This document shows positions 63,345 to 64,000 of a stretch of 64,000 bases of DNA, piece by piece. How positions within the stretch are numbered: the stretch's first letter is position 1; each line of letters opens with the position of its first letter. The translations under genes and the position numbers were made by a program. The stretch is taken from contig DLSX01000126.1 in NCBI GenBank assembly GCA_002500765.1, positions 1 through 64,000 on the forward strand, given 5' to 3'. The notes under the pieces are model-generated. The model searched no databases. It was given only the letters and a program-made list of their open reading frames with translations, and was not told where the DNA came from. This stretch comes from Neorhizobium sp. UBA7851 (GTDB taxonomy: Bacteria; Pseudomonadota; Alphaproteobacteria; Rhizobiales; Rhizobiaceae).

Positions 63345-63722
63345 TTAGGTCGGCATGTTGGCCGGGTTGCCGCGAATGATCGCCGCGACTGCGGCAATCG
63401 AGGTGCCGGAGTTGCGGGTGATGACGGGGCGGATGAAACGCTTGTGGCCGCGATAGCCGACTTCATAGGAACTGGCGGCAACGAGCGAAGCCGGAAGCGT
63501 ACCGATAAGGTCATCGGTGGCCACTGCGGCAAAGGCGGTGCCGTCATCGCTTTCTTCGAGCTTCGGCGAGAAGTCCCCCGCCCCCGCGATGGCACCGGTC
63601 AGAATTGACACGAGGGCAGAATTGAAGCCGAGCAAATCGACGGCGTTGCCTGTTGCCGTAGCGGTCAGGACTGCCGGAGCGATCGAAGCAACCGGCGAGA
63701 TGTTGGATTTGAGATCACGCAT
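63345..63722 (-). CDS. phage protein next to the capsid gene, possible head protein
   Basis: A 125-residue protein with an N-terminal hydrophobic/alanine-rich part and the pattern EVGYRGHKRFIRPVITRNSGTSIAAVAAII. Proteins of this type sit directly behind HK97-type capsid genes, but the role (head decoration or tail) is not established. I give it no name. Confidence 0.65.
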   Translation of the reverse strand: MRDLKSNISPVASIAPAVLTATATGNAVDLLGFNSALVSILTGAIAGAGDFSPKLEESDDGTAFAAVATDDLIGTLPASLVAASSYEVGYRGHKRFIRPVITRNSGTSIAAVAAIIRGNPANMPT

Positions 63723-63748
63723 GATGGAAACCTTTCGTGCCGGGTCGG

Positions 63749-64000
63749 TTAAACCGCGCTCATTTTGAGTTTTGCGAATTTGGTGGCCTGGATGACGCCG
63801 CCGCCGACGCGCCGAGTGGCGTGAACGCGTGTCATGCCGTTGGTCGCAAGCAGGTAAGGATTGACCAGGATGGAAAGGCCGACACGGTCCACGATGCGAT
63901 AGCCGGAGAAATCGCCGAACAGGATCGGTGTGCTGTTCGCGTCCTTGGCATCCGGCATATCGGGAAGCTCAATGACCGGCCGGCCAAGGATGGTTTCGGG
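63749..64000 (-). CDS. HK97-type major capsid protein (C-terminal 83 residues)
   Basis: Only the 3' end is visible; the rest is beyond the right edge. The sequence PETILGRPVIELPDMPDAK, FGDFSGYRIVDRVGLSILVNP and TRVHATRRVGGGVIQATKFAKLKMSA is the C-terminal P-domain of an HK97 fold capsid. It marks the head module that continues outside. Confidence 0.92.
   Translation of the reverse strand, partial: PETILGRPVIELPDMPDAKDANSTPILFGDFSGYRIVDRVGLSILVNPYLLATNGMTRVHATRRVGGGVIQATKFAKLKMSAV

Larger units (their letters stand above)
51730..64000. mobile_element. integrated prophage or phage-derived element (left part)
   Basis: It begins behind the tRNA with a tyrosine integrase and contains phage structural genes on the minus strand up to the right edge. 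The attL core would be the 3' end of the tRNA; attR is outside the window. The order of head and tail genes is unusual, no genes for tail tip, lysis or replication are seen in this part, and two non-phage cargo loci are present. A 16-bp palindrome repeats across it. Confidence 0.9.

Overview
The window looks like chromosome of a Rhizobiaceae alphaproteobacterium (Agrobacterium/Rhizobium relatives). It is GC-rich, metabolically dense, and carries solute-binding-protein transporters of ABC and TRAP type, a galactarolactone operon laid out as I recall it from Agrobacterium, a RpoE-ChrR (ECF11) stress module and a long vitamin-B12-dependent MetH. No rRNA or CRISPR array was seen. One tRNA gene is present, and a prophage-like element starts right behind it and runs off the right edge.

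Layout. 1-5.7 kb: 5' part of ettA (minus), an alpha/beta hydrolase, and a tight three-gene operon (DMT permease, class III CoA-transferase, ThDP enzyme). 5.7-10.2 kb: small household genes (RidA, sulfur transferase/phosphatase-like, DUF4432 epimerase-like), a secreted L,D-transpeptidase and a ParA ATPase. 10.4-17.9 kb: an APC permease with a structured leader, a divergent ABC importer operon and an MFS transporter. 18-25 kb: an acyltransferase in an AT-rich patch, metH with a palindromic operator, an AGE-family sugar isomerase, MgtC. 25-30 kb: cutC, a ROK kinase and an MhqO-MhqD fusion in one overlapping operon, then an M20 peptidase and a DUF922 protease-like protein. 30.5-37.3 kb: GntR regulator, kdgD, gci, gli and a TRAP transporter, which together take up hexuronate or hexarate sugars and convert the lactones towards alpha-ketoglutarate semialdehyde. 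37.4-42.6 kb: pepT, two Crp/Fnr paralogues, two stand-alone receiver domains and a CbpA-type J protein.

42.6-48.7 kb is a complete RpoE-ChrR unit: sigma factor, zinc anti-sigma factor and DUF2177 in one operon, and a divergent flavin amine oxidase / DUF1365 / cyclopropane-synthase-like methyltransferase operon closed by a convergent SDR. Three promoters fitting the ECF11 pattern (GATCC, 16 bases, CGTA) drive the three transcripts. By analogy with Rhodobacter the enzymes probably modify membrane fatty acids under singlet-oxygen stress. PAP2, YjbQ and two secreted proteins follow.

51.65-64 kb: a tRNA-Ile2(CAU)-type gene followed by a tyrosine integrase and then minus-strand phage genes: tape measure with an embedded M15 peptidase, large terminase, four overlapping head-tail connection genes, HNH, HTH, tail chaperone, tail tube and the C-terminus of an HK97-type capsid. 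The module order is unusual, no tail-tip or lysis genes follow the tape measure, and two cargo loci interrupt it. The least expected signal in the window is a 16-bp palindrome, TTGCAAC-NN-GTTGCAA, present in four perfect copies and one degenerate copy, all within the prophage and spread across unrelated genes.
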